64,000 bases of DNA from positions 3,534,001 through 3,598,000 of the forward strand of contig NC_064650.1 in the NCBI RefSeq assembly GCF_001723175.1, in the 5' to 3' direction. Under the pieces are notes generated by a model that was not told where the DNA came from, ran no database searches, and worked only from the letters and a program-made list of their open reading frames with translations. Every line of letters begins with the position of its first letter. Position 1 is the stretch's first letter. This document shows, piece after piece, positions 45,845 through 56,720 of the stretch. The stretch comes from Penicillium oxalicum. Taxonomy: Eukaryota > Ascomycota > Eurotiomycetes > Eurotiales > Aspergillaceae. Both the position numbers and the translations under genes were made by a program.

Positions 45845-46836
45845 TTTGAGCGGGTCCAGGATGGTTTTCGGGTCAAGCCGAGTGCCTGTGCGGAAAAGGT
45901 AGTCATTTCATCATGCTGGGGTATTTGTAGCATGTCTTAAATGCGCCAGATGCACGAGCAGATCAAGTTCGGAAGATCAATTGACGTAAGGGTACATTCA
46001 ACGGCAGTCGGTCGGACAAATGGCCGGTCTCTTCCAATTGGAAAACGGAGATGACTAGCCTATGCAGGACCGAAATACGAGACGGAATGAGATACCTCGA
46101 TGATCTGCTCCGTGTATGAGCTACAGGCATATCATCTGTCACGGCCTGATCGGTGAGAGCATCGTTAATAGAATGTATTCGGAAGTCCGCCCACAACGGT
46201 TCCTGAATTGGAAACTGCTCAGAGAGGAGAAGTGAAGCGGATGGGTGGGACTGGAAGTATGTGCGGGGACGAGAAAGTCGTGGTGGCATCGTTGCCCGTG
46301 ATTGTACATTGGCAGAAGTACGGTCGTGATGATCTTCCAGTGTAGATGGAGTCATTCCAAAACATGACCAATGGCCGATGAGAGTCGAAGATGAAATTCT
46401 GCTGCTATTCGAATTATTTCAAGGAAATCAAATGGAATTCACTCGAGTGGGTGAAAAACCTCCGAGATCACGAGTGTGGGAAGGGACGAATGAGGGGGCT
46501 ACACCCGGGGGACATTGCGGTACCCCCATTTCGAACCAACAAAGACAAGGAGTTTGTGTCAACTTGAGTATCACTACTTTTGAGTACCAGAATGTCGTAT
46601 CAGATTCACCGCTTAGACCAAGACAGTAGTTGCCTTTGTCGTTGTCGTCGTATCGCTCAGGATTTGATTTTCTCTCTCAATGGTCCGTTCTACATTCTCT
46701 ATAGCACACAGAAACCATCCATGCCACTCTGTATACACAGTGTATGACTCACGTACTCACCGACCGACGGGAGGACGCTCGTTTCCTCCCAGTCTCGATC
46801 CTCTGTCCCAGTCCATCGACTCGGCTCGACTCCATT
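45845..46836. other. Intergenic, promoter of beta-mannosidase gene
   Basis: 992 bp with no supported ORF. It holds the promoter of the beta-mannosidase gene and the 3' flank of the phosphatase gene. Confidence 0.5.
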
Positions 46837-47858
46837 TCACGCGCTCAGATTCTTCACCATCTGCCGAAGATCCGCGTCGGTAAAGCCAAGCTTTGTAGTG
46901 AGGTAGCCCTCGGCGCCACTGCCGTAAGTGGACTCGAGGTGCTTCAAGAAGGCGGCCATGGCGGGCGCTCGTACACCGCTCAGCTCCAGCATGCCGAGAG
47001 CCTCGGGACTGAGATGGTCGGTCCCTTCATCCAAGTCCAGCGCCTGAGACAGATTCTCACGCACACACTCCAATCCCGCCCGCGTGAGGATATAATCATC
47101 GATGATCTCTTGGTGGGGCCGGCCCATCAAGGAGAGAATGAGTGCGGCCAAGACGCCAGTACGGTCTTTGCCGGCTGTGGGGGGTCAAAAAAAGGGCACA
47201 GATCAAGTTAGAATGGGGTTAAATCGGGAGTGACGAGCAGCCGTCGCATCGCGTCCTTGTGCGATATCTCGGAAGATCCTCAGAGGGAAAGGAGGGGGGA
47301 AAAAGAAGAAAAACAAGACAGAAGAAAGGAAACTATTCCGATCAAAAGAGGCGACGTACCGGAACAATGAAAGACAAACGGATCATCAGGTTGATCCCTG
47401 ATATGCTTAAAGACCTGGTGAAATGCCGGTGCGGACGCTTCCAGAATGCCCGAATACATCTTCACGAAGCCACGCACGCCGTGGTCATCTCCGGCGAAGT
47501 CGCGCAGGCTCAACGTGGCCGGTTTGGCCCCGTACGGTTCCCAGACCGTGTCGATTTCATCAATATGGGGCGCGGGAGCCTTGACGCGCTCGCTCTCGTT
47601 GCGCAGGTCAAAGATGGTCGTCACCCCCAACTCCTCAGCCAGCGTGCGTTTGCCATCTTCTGTAATATCTGAGAGATTGGCCGACCGGTAGACGTAGCCG
47701 GGTCGGAGGTTGTTCTCGTAGCTGAGGTCACGGAAATTGGAGACACCAGAGATGGGGAGAAAGGGAGGGAGAGAGATGATCTGGGAAACGGTGGATTCGG
47801 GGATGGGTCGAGTGAGATCAGTGTTCAACGCATCGTGCAGGTCTGCGGAGTCTATCAT
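46837..47858 (-). CDS. Tyrosine-phosphatase-like protein with HCSAGKDRTG active-site loop
   Basis: Two exons, 47858-47360 and 47174-46837, joined in phase 1 to give 278 aa. The intron falls inside the active site: exon 1 ends FVFHCS plus one base, exon 2 begins AGKDRTGVLAALIL, so splicing rebuilds the C-X5-R loop HCSAGKDRTG. Other family features: ISGVSNFRDL near the N-terminus, YVYRSANLSDITEDG, TIFDLRNESER, and a C-terminal LEHLESTYG-like helix (FLKHLESTYGSGAEGYL). This is the Y_phosphatase3 type, whose members act on phosphotyrosine or phosphoinositides. The start MIDSADLHDAL at 47858 is preferred to an in-frame ATG at 47996, whose added sequence is hydrophobic and unlike the family. Confidence 0.85.
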
Positions 47859-49658
47859 GGCCGCGTAAAGCACCGGACACTCTTGATAGTGAAGGAAAAG
47901 CACGGACTGAGTGGAAGAGAAAGTATTGCCTCGAAAGAGAGCAAGAGAGCGAGAGAAAGAAAAAAAAAGGTGGGGGATATATAGTAATGCACACAATCGG
48001 AAGAGGTCAATAATCGACCTCGATTCGAGACAGTGATCGAAATCTTAGTATTGGAGGCGGCCTGTTGCAGAGATTCGAGGACTCATGAATGACACAGGAA
48101 GTCGGTCGAGATAGCTTATAAAGCATCAGCTATTTGTGGGGGGGGGGAGACGTGATCCTCTTTTGAGAGTGGTTTTAGCACGCCTCTATGTCATCGTATC
48201 CATTGGGGGGAGGACTGATGTGGTGAGCCAACGGATACGTCCATGCAGCACAAGGTGAATGGGAACGTACTTGACGGGTCCAATCTGGTCCAATGGAATG
48301 ATCCGGTTGCGAGGGGAGGCTCACCGTCGTTGGAGTCGTGGATCTGGAGAAGAATTTCTTGGACCAGACAGGAGAGACCACTCCAATCTCCGTGAAAGAA
48401 CCTCGGGGTTGTCTGGCCAGGCACGTCAGCGATGCGATGACATCGGCGGTGGGGCCGGGCGTCACTCGGCCAGAGTGGGTCGTGTCGCATGTCTCCTGTT
48501 CCTCGAGTCGGACCGCGAGTGGACGGGACGAGAACCGTCAGACGACGGTCGAGCTTCGATCAGCAGGGATACAATAGACTCGAAATGGCCTGGAGTAGGA
48601 GAGTCATTCTTCTCCACGATTGCCCCACAACTCCCATTTGGACAACCGGAGATTCTGTCGTGGATTCTAGAACAAAATGCTTCATCGTGAGGTCAGACAG
48701 GTTCCTGATCCTTGTTCCTCGCCACTGTCCCTCATGGAGGATTCTATTTGAGCAGACGAGAAACACACGAAGAAAAAAAGAAGAGCAATGTAGGGGGAAG
48801 GGAAATAACAACATTGTCATTGTCATCCTCCCTGGACTGGAAAACAAGAGAACACCGATGCATGCCGGAGAGATCGACAAACAAAGCCGAGTGGAATTGT
48901 AGCTTGCACATACCATGACGCCCACCAAAGAGCACAAAACAGCACTCTCGGTCTACGGTATACCCGTATTCTCACGTATACGAAACGACACGCTTTTCGG
49001 GGTTGGGGAAGCAGTAAGTGGCTGTGTGAAGATGAGGAAGAGCGCCACTAAGCAACCAAATCTCAATTTTTGTCGATATCCTCTCGGCCGCATTCAAGGT
49101 GATTTTTATGCGATGTTGTCCTTTTTTTGCATCTCATCCATCTACAGTCAATTTGAATCGGACCTGAGGGTCTATATGGGGATGAGAATGCGTTTGGGGC
49201 AATGGTACACGCCTGTGGTGCAACAGTAACCGTGCGATACACCGAATAACTTGCGACGGAAGCGTCTACTTCGTCGGGTCTTGAAAGACACTGGGCTCGA
49301 TCAGACTGGAGCAGATGACCACAATGTTGTACCTGATATTGATATTCCGGTCCAATACTTCATTCGGACCAGTGTATACCCCAACGTGGTATAATCAATT
49401 TGATCAGTCGCCAGGACATCCAAGTCGAGGTGACGATGCTTCCAACAAGCCACCACATCACCTTTTCTATTTTCTACGGTAAAGTGTCTGCATGTCGATT
49501 CCGAAACACATATACCCATGTCGTGCATAGAATCATGATGTAGACACGAGACGGATTCTACCACTGTCCTGCTGCCATCGGTGATCTGCGCCTATTCACC
49601 CTGCTTGTTTTCATCGCGACGCTTTCCTACCTGAAGTATTACATAACTTCAAGGCAAT
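47859..49658. other. Intergenic, no gene supported
   Basis: 1.8 kb with overlapping short ORFs on both strands (48175-48937, 49301-49564), none with recognisable motifs or coherent splice sites. It contains a run of 10 G at 48138-48147. Confidence 0.45.
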
Positions 49659-50347
49659 ATGGAGCGCGAGCTTTCAAGAACCAATCCCATGGAGTCCAGG
49701 AATCCGAGATTCGACCCATCAGTCGAATACAACCCTCTGCCCATCCCAGAAACTGACTTGGGCCCAAGCTTCCAAGCCGAGTCTAGAGATCCCAGATTGG
49801 TTCAAAGTACACTCCGGCACTTTTGGTCATTAGAGCTGTCTCCGAACATGATATGCTAACCACAGCAACAGAGACAGATTCTGATGAGTGGGGGTCTCCC
49901 AGGGTCGCCGAGTCAAGAGCCATTTTTGCCCTCGAGACTACTCCTGAGAATGAGAATCTTATTCGGACACATCACCCTGCCTTGAAATGTCATGACGAGG
50001 TATATGTCTCCAATCCTCAGTGGGGACTGGAAGTTTGGCTTGTCGACGGCCCATGCGACGCAGTCCGAGTAGGAGGCCGAGCGGTGCATCCCTTCCCATC
50101 GATAAGAGACGACTTTGGCCCGCATTCAGGCCTCGTCTTAACCCCGCGGTCCGCATGGAGAGAAATATATCTGTCCCCAGATGGAGTCAGTCCACGAGGG
50201 CTGTTGTCACCCGAGCAGCTTGACAAAGTCCGAGAAGTCTTTCCCACTGCGATTGGGGTACGCGTGCTCGTTTCGGGATATTTGGTGGCATTGTTTGAAT
50301 CAAAAACCGAGGTGGAGAACATCCGGGCAAGTCTCCGACGCCCTTGA
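49659..50347 (+). CDS. Conserved-looking hypothetical protein, two exons
   Basis: Exons 49659-49806 and 49872-50347 joined in phase 1 give 207 aa. The 65 nt intron has a GTACAC donor, a GCTAAC branch site and a CAACAG acceptor, which supports a real gene not visible as a single ORF. Exon 1 is polar (MERELSRTNPMESRNPRFDP). Exon 2 encodes a compact domain with EVYVSNPQWGLEVWLVDGP, PHSGLVLTPRSAWREIYLSP, GLLSPEQLDKVREVFPTAIG and VRVLVSGYLVALFES. No signal peptide or membrane segment. The function is not recognised. Confidence 0.65.
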
Positions 50348-51846
50348 TCAATACTTTGACGCCTGCCTGGGTCTGAAGCTGCAAATGACCAGTTTGCTTT
50401 TCTTTGTTTCTCTTTGCCCATCTTGATTTCTCCTTGCTTCTGCTTCATTCAGTTCATGGATACTGATGGTCCTTGGCCCTTGATTTTGGGTAGACCGGAC
50501 AGTAACCCTACCTACCTAGCTTCACTGCCAAGTACCAAGTAACCAATCAATTTTAGGCTCCATAAGAGCGTTGAGAACCAACGAAGCAACCAATAATGGG
50601 ACTCGCATAAGTATGATCGAGCAGTTATGAAGTCCAAGTTCACTATCAATGCATATGACCCTCCGCTCTAGTCATGCCACTTTTCCTACTCAGTAATGGA
50701 AGAATCCTTGTACGGGCAAAAATATCTACGTAATATGCTTCACCTGGAATCTTGCTTGTACAAATGTAGTTTTGCCGAATGGGGGATTGAGAGTAAGTTA
50801 TTGGGCCTGGCTGGCTCTTCTTGGGGAAATTAGCAACTGACTGCGTTTTTGACAGGTGAGAACATGATGAACGAGGTCGCCGGAGATCTAGATGGAGATC
50901 TCGAACGAGCTGAACAGATGACCAGGTTGAATTCTGGAGTAACTGATGTTCTGTGTAATATTAGTAGGGGCCTGTGAATTATTGAATATGATTAGGTTTT
51001 GCCGTTCCCAGCCCAGCACCCCAATACACCATCTTCTCACCTCTCCCTCCGTCGTCTCGACTTAAAGGACCCGACCTCGCCCTCTCGTTCCCTTCTCATC
51101 TCCTTTTTTCTCTCTTCAACTCCTGTATCTTGCACTTATCGCTGGCCCTTTTATTTTGCTCTAGCCCCTACCGACGGTCTGGCTTAGTTTTCAGCCCAAT
51201 GCACTGCCCTTTTCATTTTACCGGAGGTACTGCTCGATCGACGCTCAGCTCGTTCTCCTCAATGGAGAGGAGTAGTCACCCTAGTATAGAAATCACTAGG
51301 ATGATTCTAGCCCGTAGCGGCTTTTGTGTGATTTTGTGTCGAGACTCCTACTTGTCTAATTATGACCTCAACACTATCCACTCCGCCGGTAATACAGTAG
51401 AGCGCTTACAGCATAGGAGGCCAAATTCCCCAGGCATGTTCAAGGCAGGGATACAGGCAATTGAGGTCGTGCCTAAGCCCTTCTCGAATCCTTCCAGTGC
51501 TCATTCATATATCGCTTATACCTTTTCTAGCCGGCCTTGATCCGAGTAGAGGTGCCGATAACGACCACTCTCCTGATATTTAGTTGATGTTTATGTTCCC
51601 ATCCAAGGTCGTCTCTACCATGCCAGGGCATGAAGGCTTGGCAATCCAGAGCCAAACAATTTACACATTTAGGTGCAACCCTATTCCAGGAAGGGCTAGC
51701 GTCCACGGTGGGGCCAGTTCAATTTTATACATCAGGAAAGGCGGTGTGAAGGTGCCCAAGATATCTTTAAACAACAAGCTCCTCGCAAAAGTGAGACTGA
51801 AACTACATGTTTCTCTCCCTTGTGCACTATTACTTATTCATTCGAA
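50348..51846. other. Intergenic, no gene supported
   Basis: 1.5 kb. ORFs at 51130-51540 and 51584-51868 lack recognisable content. The pyrimidine-rich 51000-51180 stretch may be a leader. Confidence 0.45.
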
Positions 51847-52713
51847 ATGGGTTCAGACCCTTGTGTAGCATGTAGCTGGACCACCGAACGCCAGAACCAT
51901 TGCAACTACCAAAGCTACCTCAAACTGTTCTATGAAGCAGGCGACCGAGGCGTCTGGTCGTTGGGCTCAAAATTAATATTGAAAGATCGAGGTGCTAGCC
52001 TTCCGACCTTCGAGGTACCAAATATTCAATTTGTGCGGAAACAGACATCCATTCCTGTTCCCGCTATTGTTGAGTCGTGGGAGGAAGACAAACACACCCT
52101 TATATTAATGCGACGCATCCCCGGCGAACCCCTCAACGAAGCTTGGCCGAACCTTTCCGCGGATGAAAAAGAGAGGATAGCAAAGCAGACCGCTGAATAT
52201 CTACAACAACTTCGCGTGCTTCATTCTGATAAAATTCAATCTCTTGGCGGCCGTCCGGTTTTCTCAAACTTCCTGTTCAAAGATAAAGATTCCGAGACTC
52301 CTCACGGTCCTCTAGCATCCGATGATGATCTCTGGGATGATATGGAACATGGATTGCGAGAGACAATCCCCGAGACTGCACGAACACGGCTTCGACATTG
52401 CATGCCTGCTGCTACGCCTTACACCTTTACGCACGGAGACCTTACTAATGTGAACATCATTGTTGAGAATGGCTCCCTTGCCGGCATAATTGATTGGGAG
52501 ATGTCTGGGTACTTCCCGGTGTGGTGGGAATATGTGTGCACCTCGGTTCCTGATAGCGAGGAGGACAGGGAGTGGAAAGCGTTGTTACGAAAATACATGC
52601 CTGATCATAGCGCCGCCCGTGAATTCTGGCTGGATTATTATTATCTTTGCCGGGATCCCAGCAGTGAAAGAGCTACCAAGTTCATGGAGAAAGCAAGAAG
52701 TGAGGCCCGTTAG
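51847..52713 (+). CDS. Aminoglycoside-phosphotransferase (APH)-fold kinase-like protein
   Basis: 288 aa from the ATG at 51847 (MGSDPCVACSWTTERQ); an in-frame ATG 27 bases upstream is also possible. APH-fold features: VRKQTSIPVPAIVESW and HTLILMRRIPGEPLNEAW in the N-lobe, the catalytic loop FTHGDLTNVNIIV (His-Gly-Asp...Asn) at about residues 198-210 and the metal-binding GIIDWEMSGYFPVWWEY. These proteins are numerous in Eurotiales and phosphorylate unknown small molecules; drug resistance should not be assumed. The N-lobe nucleotide-binding part looks short, as is common in this fungal group. No introns are needed. Confidence 0.82.
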   Translation: MGSDPCVACSWTTERQNHCNYQSYLKLFYEAGDRGVWSLGSKLILKDRGASLPTFEVPNIQFVRKQTSIPVPAIVESWEEDKHTLILMRRIPGEPLNEAWPNLSADEKERIAKQTAEYLQQLRVLHSDKIQSLGGRPVFSNFLFKDKDSETPHGPLASDDDLWDDMEHGLRETIPETARTRLRHCMPAATPYTFTHGDLTNVNIIVENGSLAGIIDWEMSGYFPVWWEYVCTSVPDSEEDREWKALLRKYMPDHSAAREFWLDYYYLCRDPSSERATKFMEKARSEAR

Positions 52714-53413
52714 GAGGTGTGGAGCCTTCCTTCTTCAAATGTGTGAGATTTCGTCTTAGTACATCAAACACGGCACAGCTCTTACTCTTGCGTGTGACTG
52801 AGAGTAAAGAGTGTTTCCTCGTACTCGACAAGCTTAAGGTATTGGGTATAAGGAAGGAAGCACACCAGTAGTTCAAATCAATCCCCCAGATCGACAGCTA
52901 GAGCTAGGACTCTTTTATTGCCTTGGGGCAGCTGAGAACCACAACTCTCGCAATTGTCCTTGTGAGTAGGATTATTGTAGTTGCACTTTGGGTAATTTCA
53001 AATGAATCGAAGAAAGACCCGAGGGGGGTACAAATGTCAAGTTCACGTTGAGGAGTTCGCGCTATCAATAATTATCATTAGACAAATCAAGTTACTTCCA
53101 CAGAGTTAAACCAAGCACTCAGGTATAGGGATGGGCTATACATTTTTGGACCTGGGCATGTCCCGACCTGAACAGCAGCTGGAAAAGCAATCCACTGAAA
53201 TCGGAAGCTTCTGGCGCCAAGAAAGCCTGAAGCAGTCATAGCCTGGAACTCACAGATATACATGCATTAGGAGCCTTCTAGAAGTAGTGCAGGGCTTTTT
53301 CAGAGAGAAATGTCGCACGCCCCGATGCCCGCTACCCATAAGGAGTCTTATCCCCATTTTGCTTGTTTCTCATTTTGTATTAGCCTGTATACTAGAAACC
53401 GCATCTAACTGAT
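52714..53413. other. Intergenic, upstream of 5S rRNA genes
   Basis: 700 bp, AT-rich, nothing recognised. Confidence 0.45.
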
Positions 53414-53532
53414 ACATACGATCATAGGGTGTGGAGAACAGGGCTTCCCGTCCGCTCAGCCGTACTTAAGCCACACGCCGGCCAGTTAGTAGTATGGTGG
53501 GTGACCACATGCGAATCCTGGCTGTTGTATGT
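53414..53532 (+). rRNA. 5S ribosomal RNA, copy 1
   Basis: Starts ACATACGATCATAGGGTGTG and ends CTGTTGTATGT, followed by a T-run that fits RNA polymerase III termination. The middle has the conserved GGGCTTCCCGTCCGCTCAGC and GGTGGGTGACCACATGCGAA blocks. The ends pair (ACATAC with GTATGT) and GCCAG at 53481-53485 pairs with CTGGC at 53518-53522. Filamentous fungi carry dispersed 5S genes outside the rDNA repeat. Confidence 0.92.
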
Positions 53533-53734
53533 TTTTAAATTCTCTTTTTTTTTGTCCGATCTAGTATCATTTTGGCTTTGGAGTACTATATCCTAAGCTA
53601 GGATGCGTAGTATCAATATTTAATGTATTAATATATGTATACTTTCCAGACAGATCTATATAAGATAATCAGATTAACCTGCCTAGTTAAATTTTTGTTA
53701 AGATGATATAATTCTACAAGACATCTGCCTAAGC

Positions 53735-53852
53735 ACATACGACCATAGGGTGTGGAAAATAGGGCTTCCCGTCCGCTCAGCCGTACTCAAGCCACACGCC
53801 GGTCAGTTAGTAGTATGGTGGGTGACCACATGCGAATCCTGACTGTTGTATG
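53735..53852 (+). rRNA. 5S ribosomal RNA, copy 2
   Basis: Same orientation as copy 1 and 202 bp downstream of it; starts ACATACGACCATAGGGTGTG and is followed by TTTTT. It differs from copy 1 mostly by C/T and G/A changes. GTCAG at 53802-53806 pairs with CTGAC at 53839-53843, so one helix pair is changed on both sides relative to copy 1. The spacers between copies are unrelated and AT-rich. Confidence 0.9.
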
Positions 53853-54524
53853 TTTTTGCTTTTTAAAGTTTCTCATTTTCTGAGGCCCATGTTTTGAGGG
53901 TTTCACTTAGCAGCTACTGACAGGGCGCATGGGTCCTTTCTTCCACGAGTGCCTTGTAAATGACTTCACAATTGATCGCACCGAGTTCCGCGCCTTCTCA
54001 TCGGGCAGCATATGAGCGGATCTCGTATGCTCGTATCATCATTTCGGATACCAAAGGGCTCCTTTTTTAATGGTCGATTCGTCGCTTACATTGGAAGTTT
54101 ATTGAAAAGCTCTCACTCCAAAAGTTTTGCCCGCCTGACAGACTCTGCGCTCACTCACTTGCCGAGGGTGACCCACTATCCAGAAGCTGTGTATTGATGC
54201 TGCTTCGGTTTACTGGGACATAGCGCTGCAGATCAGAATTTCTCAGGTAAGCAACGGTCTGATATGAGCTCCGGAATGCATCAGCAGAAATCGCTGCAGT
54301 TATCGCCATTTCACCTTGCCCCGGATACTGGAGCAGATTGCCTGCACACTTTGCCTGGATGAACCTGCGGGAGTAGTGTCTGCTTATTTATTAATGACCT
54401 TATTCAGCGCACATCAAACGTAAGTCTGTATGTAATCTGGAGACCCCCCGGCGGGGGACATTATTTGTATGACATTGACTCGAACATTAATCCCATGACT
54501 CGACCCCAGTTCCTTGGCCAACTG
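53853..54524. other. Intergenic, no gene supported
   Basis: 672 bp between the second 5S gene and the 3' end of the membrane-protein gene. Nothing recognised. Confidence 0.45.
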
Positions 54525-55581
54525 TCACTTAGACGAGTAAGCGCTTAGCTCATGGCGGGTCTCGGCGTGAGTTGCAGCCAGCTCATGGCGAGTCTCAGCG
54601 TTAGTTGCAGCCAGCTCGGAAGGAGCACCATGGAATTCTCGCAGACTCGTCACGAAAACCTCTTCTTCTGGCTTTTCAGGCTGCATCTTTTTCTGCTTTC
54701 GCCGAAAGAAAAAGAAAAGGCCAACAATGATGGCTAGGCCTGCAATGACTCCGACAACAACACCTGCTATCCAAGCCTTACTCGAGTGCGATTCTGGTGG
54801 ACTAGGGCTTGAAGTACTGGTCTGGGAAGCACTGGTGTTGGTCTGGGAGGCACTGGGACTGGTTTGGGAGGGAATAGGTAAACTTGTTCGTGGATCGGAT
54901 TGAGTCGTTGACAGTGTTGAGTCCACGGATGAACCTAGAAACTGCCGTCAGAAGCTTGATCAACTTTGGTCTCGTCCTGGAAGCGGGGAGGATACTTGTA
55001 CTCGTGCTGGTGGTGGTCGGAACCGGTAGTTCGCGGTAGACGGAGAATGCGCTCCAAGCGTCCGCACAGAAGATATTAGTGGCCGATGGTGTTCCATATG
55101 GTGAAGTTTGAAAGATCGTCATAGTACGACAAGCTGCTCCGCTAGATATAGTGAGGTAGACACCTTCGAATTAGCCCTCCCATGTCCCCAAAACCAATTC
55201 TCGATCCTGACTCACCAATATGTTGCCTTTCCATTGCCGTAGGAAATAAAACCCTCGGAACAGTCTGTCGCGAACGAGCAATATCTAGACCCGAGGCTGG
55301 TTGCACACCCATGAGCATAATGCCCAGAAGTAGTCCATGGAAGACGGTCTCTCATTGCTTGGGCTACACCAAAGAGTGTCAGCACAGGTATCACGAACGA
55401 CACGAATTCGGAGCAAGGCTTTCTCACTGGTCGATGGGCCAATATACCACCCAATGAAGTTGGGGTCATCCTGCAGTGTGACATTCACAGAGGCTGTCCT
55501 AGCCATGCCTGGACAGGACCAAAGGATGTTGAGTAGAACCACAAGCCATGCTGAAGATGGCAGCAAGGACGGTACACGCAT
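54525..55581 (-). CDS. Secreted-type single-pass membrane protein (Cys-containing ectodomain, Ser/Thr stalk)
   Basis: Four exons: 55581-55428, 55363-55216, 55141-55002 and 54934-54525; phases agree at all three junctions and give 283 aa. Signal peptide MRVPSLLPSSAWLVVLLNIL; ectodomain with GHYAHGCATSLGSRYCSFAT and SPYGTPSATNIFCADAWSA, a Cys pattern found in many Eurotiales surface proteins; then a Ser/Thr/Pro stalk (SQTSPSASQTNTSASQTSTS), a membrane helix AWIAGVVVGVIAGLAIIVGL and a basic stop-transfer FFFFRRKQKK. The cytosolic tail ends in a duplicated ATxAETRHEL unit. The architecture resembles Mid2/WSC-type wall sensors without a recognised WSC domain. A sensor role is inferred from layout only. 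Confidence 0.75.
54547..54620 (-). repeat. Short tandem duplication in the tail of the membrane protein
   Basis: Two imperfect ~30 bp copies containing GAGACTCGCCATGAGCTG-like sequence encode the repeated ATxAETRHEL unit in the cytosolic tail. Confidence 0.7.
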
Positions 55582-56720
55582 GGAAGTATATCGCCGCTTT
55601 TTGATCCTTGGCAGTGGTTGAGTCTGTTCAACAGATGTTGAAAACCACACGTACTCCTATGTTAGACGGATGCACTGTGAAGTGTGAACCTCACTCCGAT
55701 ATAAAGGGGTTTCAGGCTCGAAAGAGAGCAAAGGGGCTAAAGAGGCCCAGTAATCTCGGGTAAAAGTTGAAGGGTCTTTCCTCACAATAATCCTGCTTCT
55801 GGTGCTGTCCTCGTGCGGCTCTAGCTGTCGCCTCACTGCCCATGCTGAAGACTAGTAGGGGAAGGACCAATGAGCTGTCACCATGGGCTCCCCTTCTACT
55901 CTCAGACCCATCTCCGGCCAATGAACGGCAATGCTATGCGTTGGTGGCGCACTCGTCGCCGCATCCCGACTCTGGCCAAGACCGTTCCGCCTGTTGCGCG
56001 ACGGCTCCGCCCCCGGAAAGCGCATCGCTCACCGCACGACTTGCCTAAACGGGCATGGTGGACTTGCAAGGATAAAACCACGTGAATACAGGTCGGGCAC
56101 ATGTGCCTGAGGGGATCGGATGTATCAAATGTGGACCGTCTCTCCTTCCACGCTTCAATGTACCCTTGGTATCAGCTGAAATCTTACACGTCCCTTACTA
56201 TGCTGGATATAAGATTTACGGTCGCAAATCGACCTGCGCTTATATTAGAATCAATGATTCCATGCTTAGTGTTTCTTTTGTCAATAGTTGTAAACTAGTC
56301 ATCCCCTTCTACATCGACTACTCGGCCTACCTAAACATCATATCCTGCATATTTTTTTGTAGAGAGACTAGCACAATTAACAAGAAATAGGACATTCACT
56401 CTCAGGAAAATGGGACGGTGTAAAAAGATACTCAATACCCGATGTGACCACTCAACATTGCGAGGTACATTCAAAATTCAAAGTAGTAGGTAGTACCTAC
56501 TAGGTACGGTCCACATCCATTCGACCCTCGAGCACATGTGCTCGACCTGCGTTCTGGATGAACAACGCTACGACCACAGTCTAGACGTTAGCGTCTTTCG
56601 GTCAGCTTTTGTTTCACATATGCCTACCACTTCTCCCGGTCCGTCGTGATGTGCCCACAGCCTTTCCTTTCTTAGTACTCGCCCAACTCCAACAGAGTCC
56701 CCGCCGAGGACCAATCTCCG
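55582..56720. other. Intergenic divergent region
   Basis: 1.1 kb between the membrane-protein gene (-) and the glycosyltransferase gene (+). No ORF is supported. Confidence 0.5.

Noticed and set aside
48259..48690. 143 aa plus-strand ORF in the intergenic region
   Set aside because: Compositionally odd, overlaps two other open frames, no motif and no splice context.
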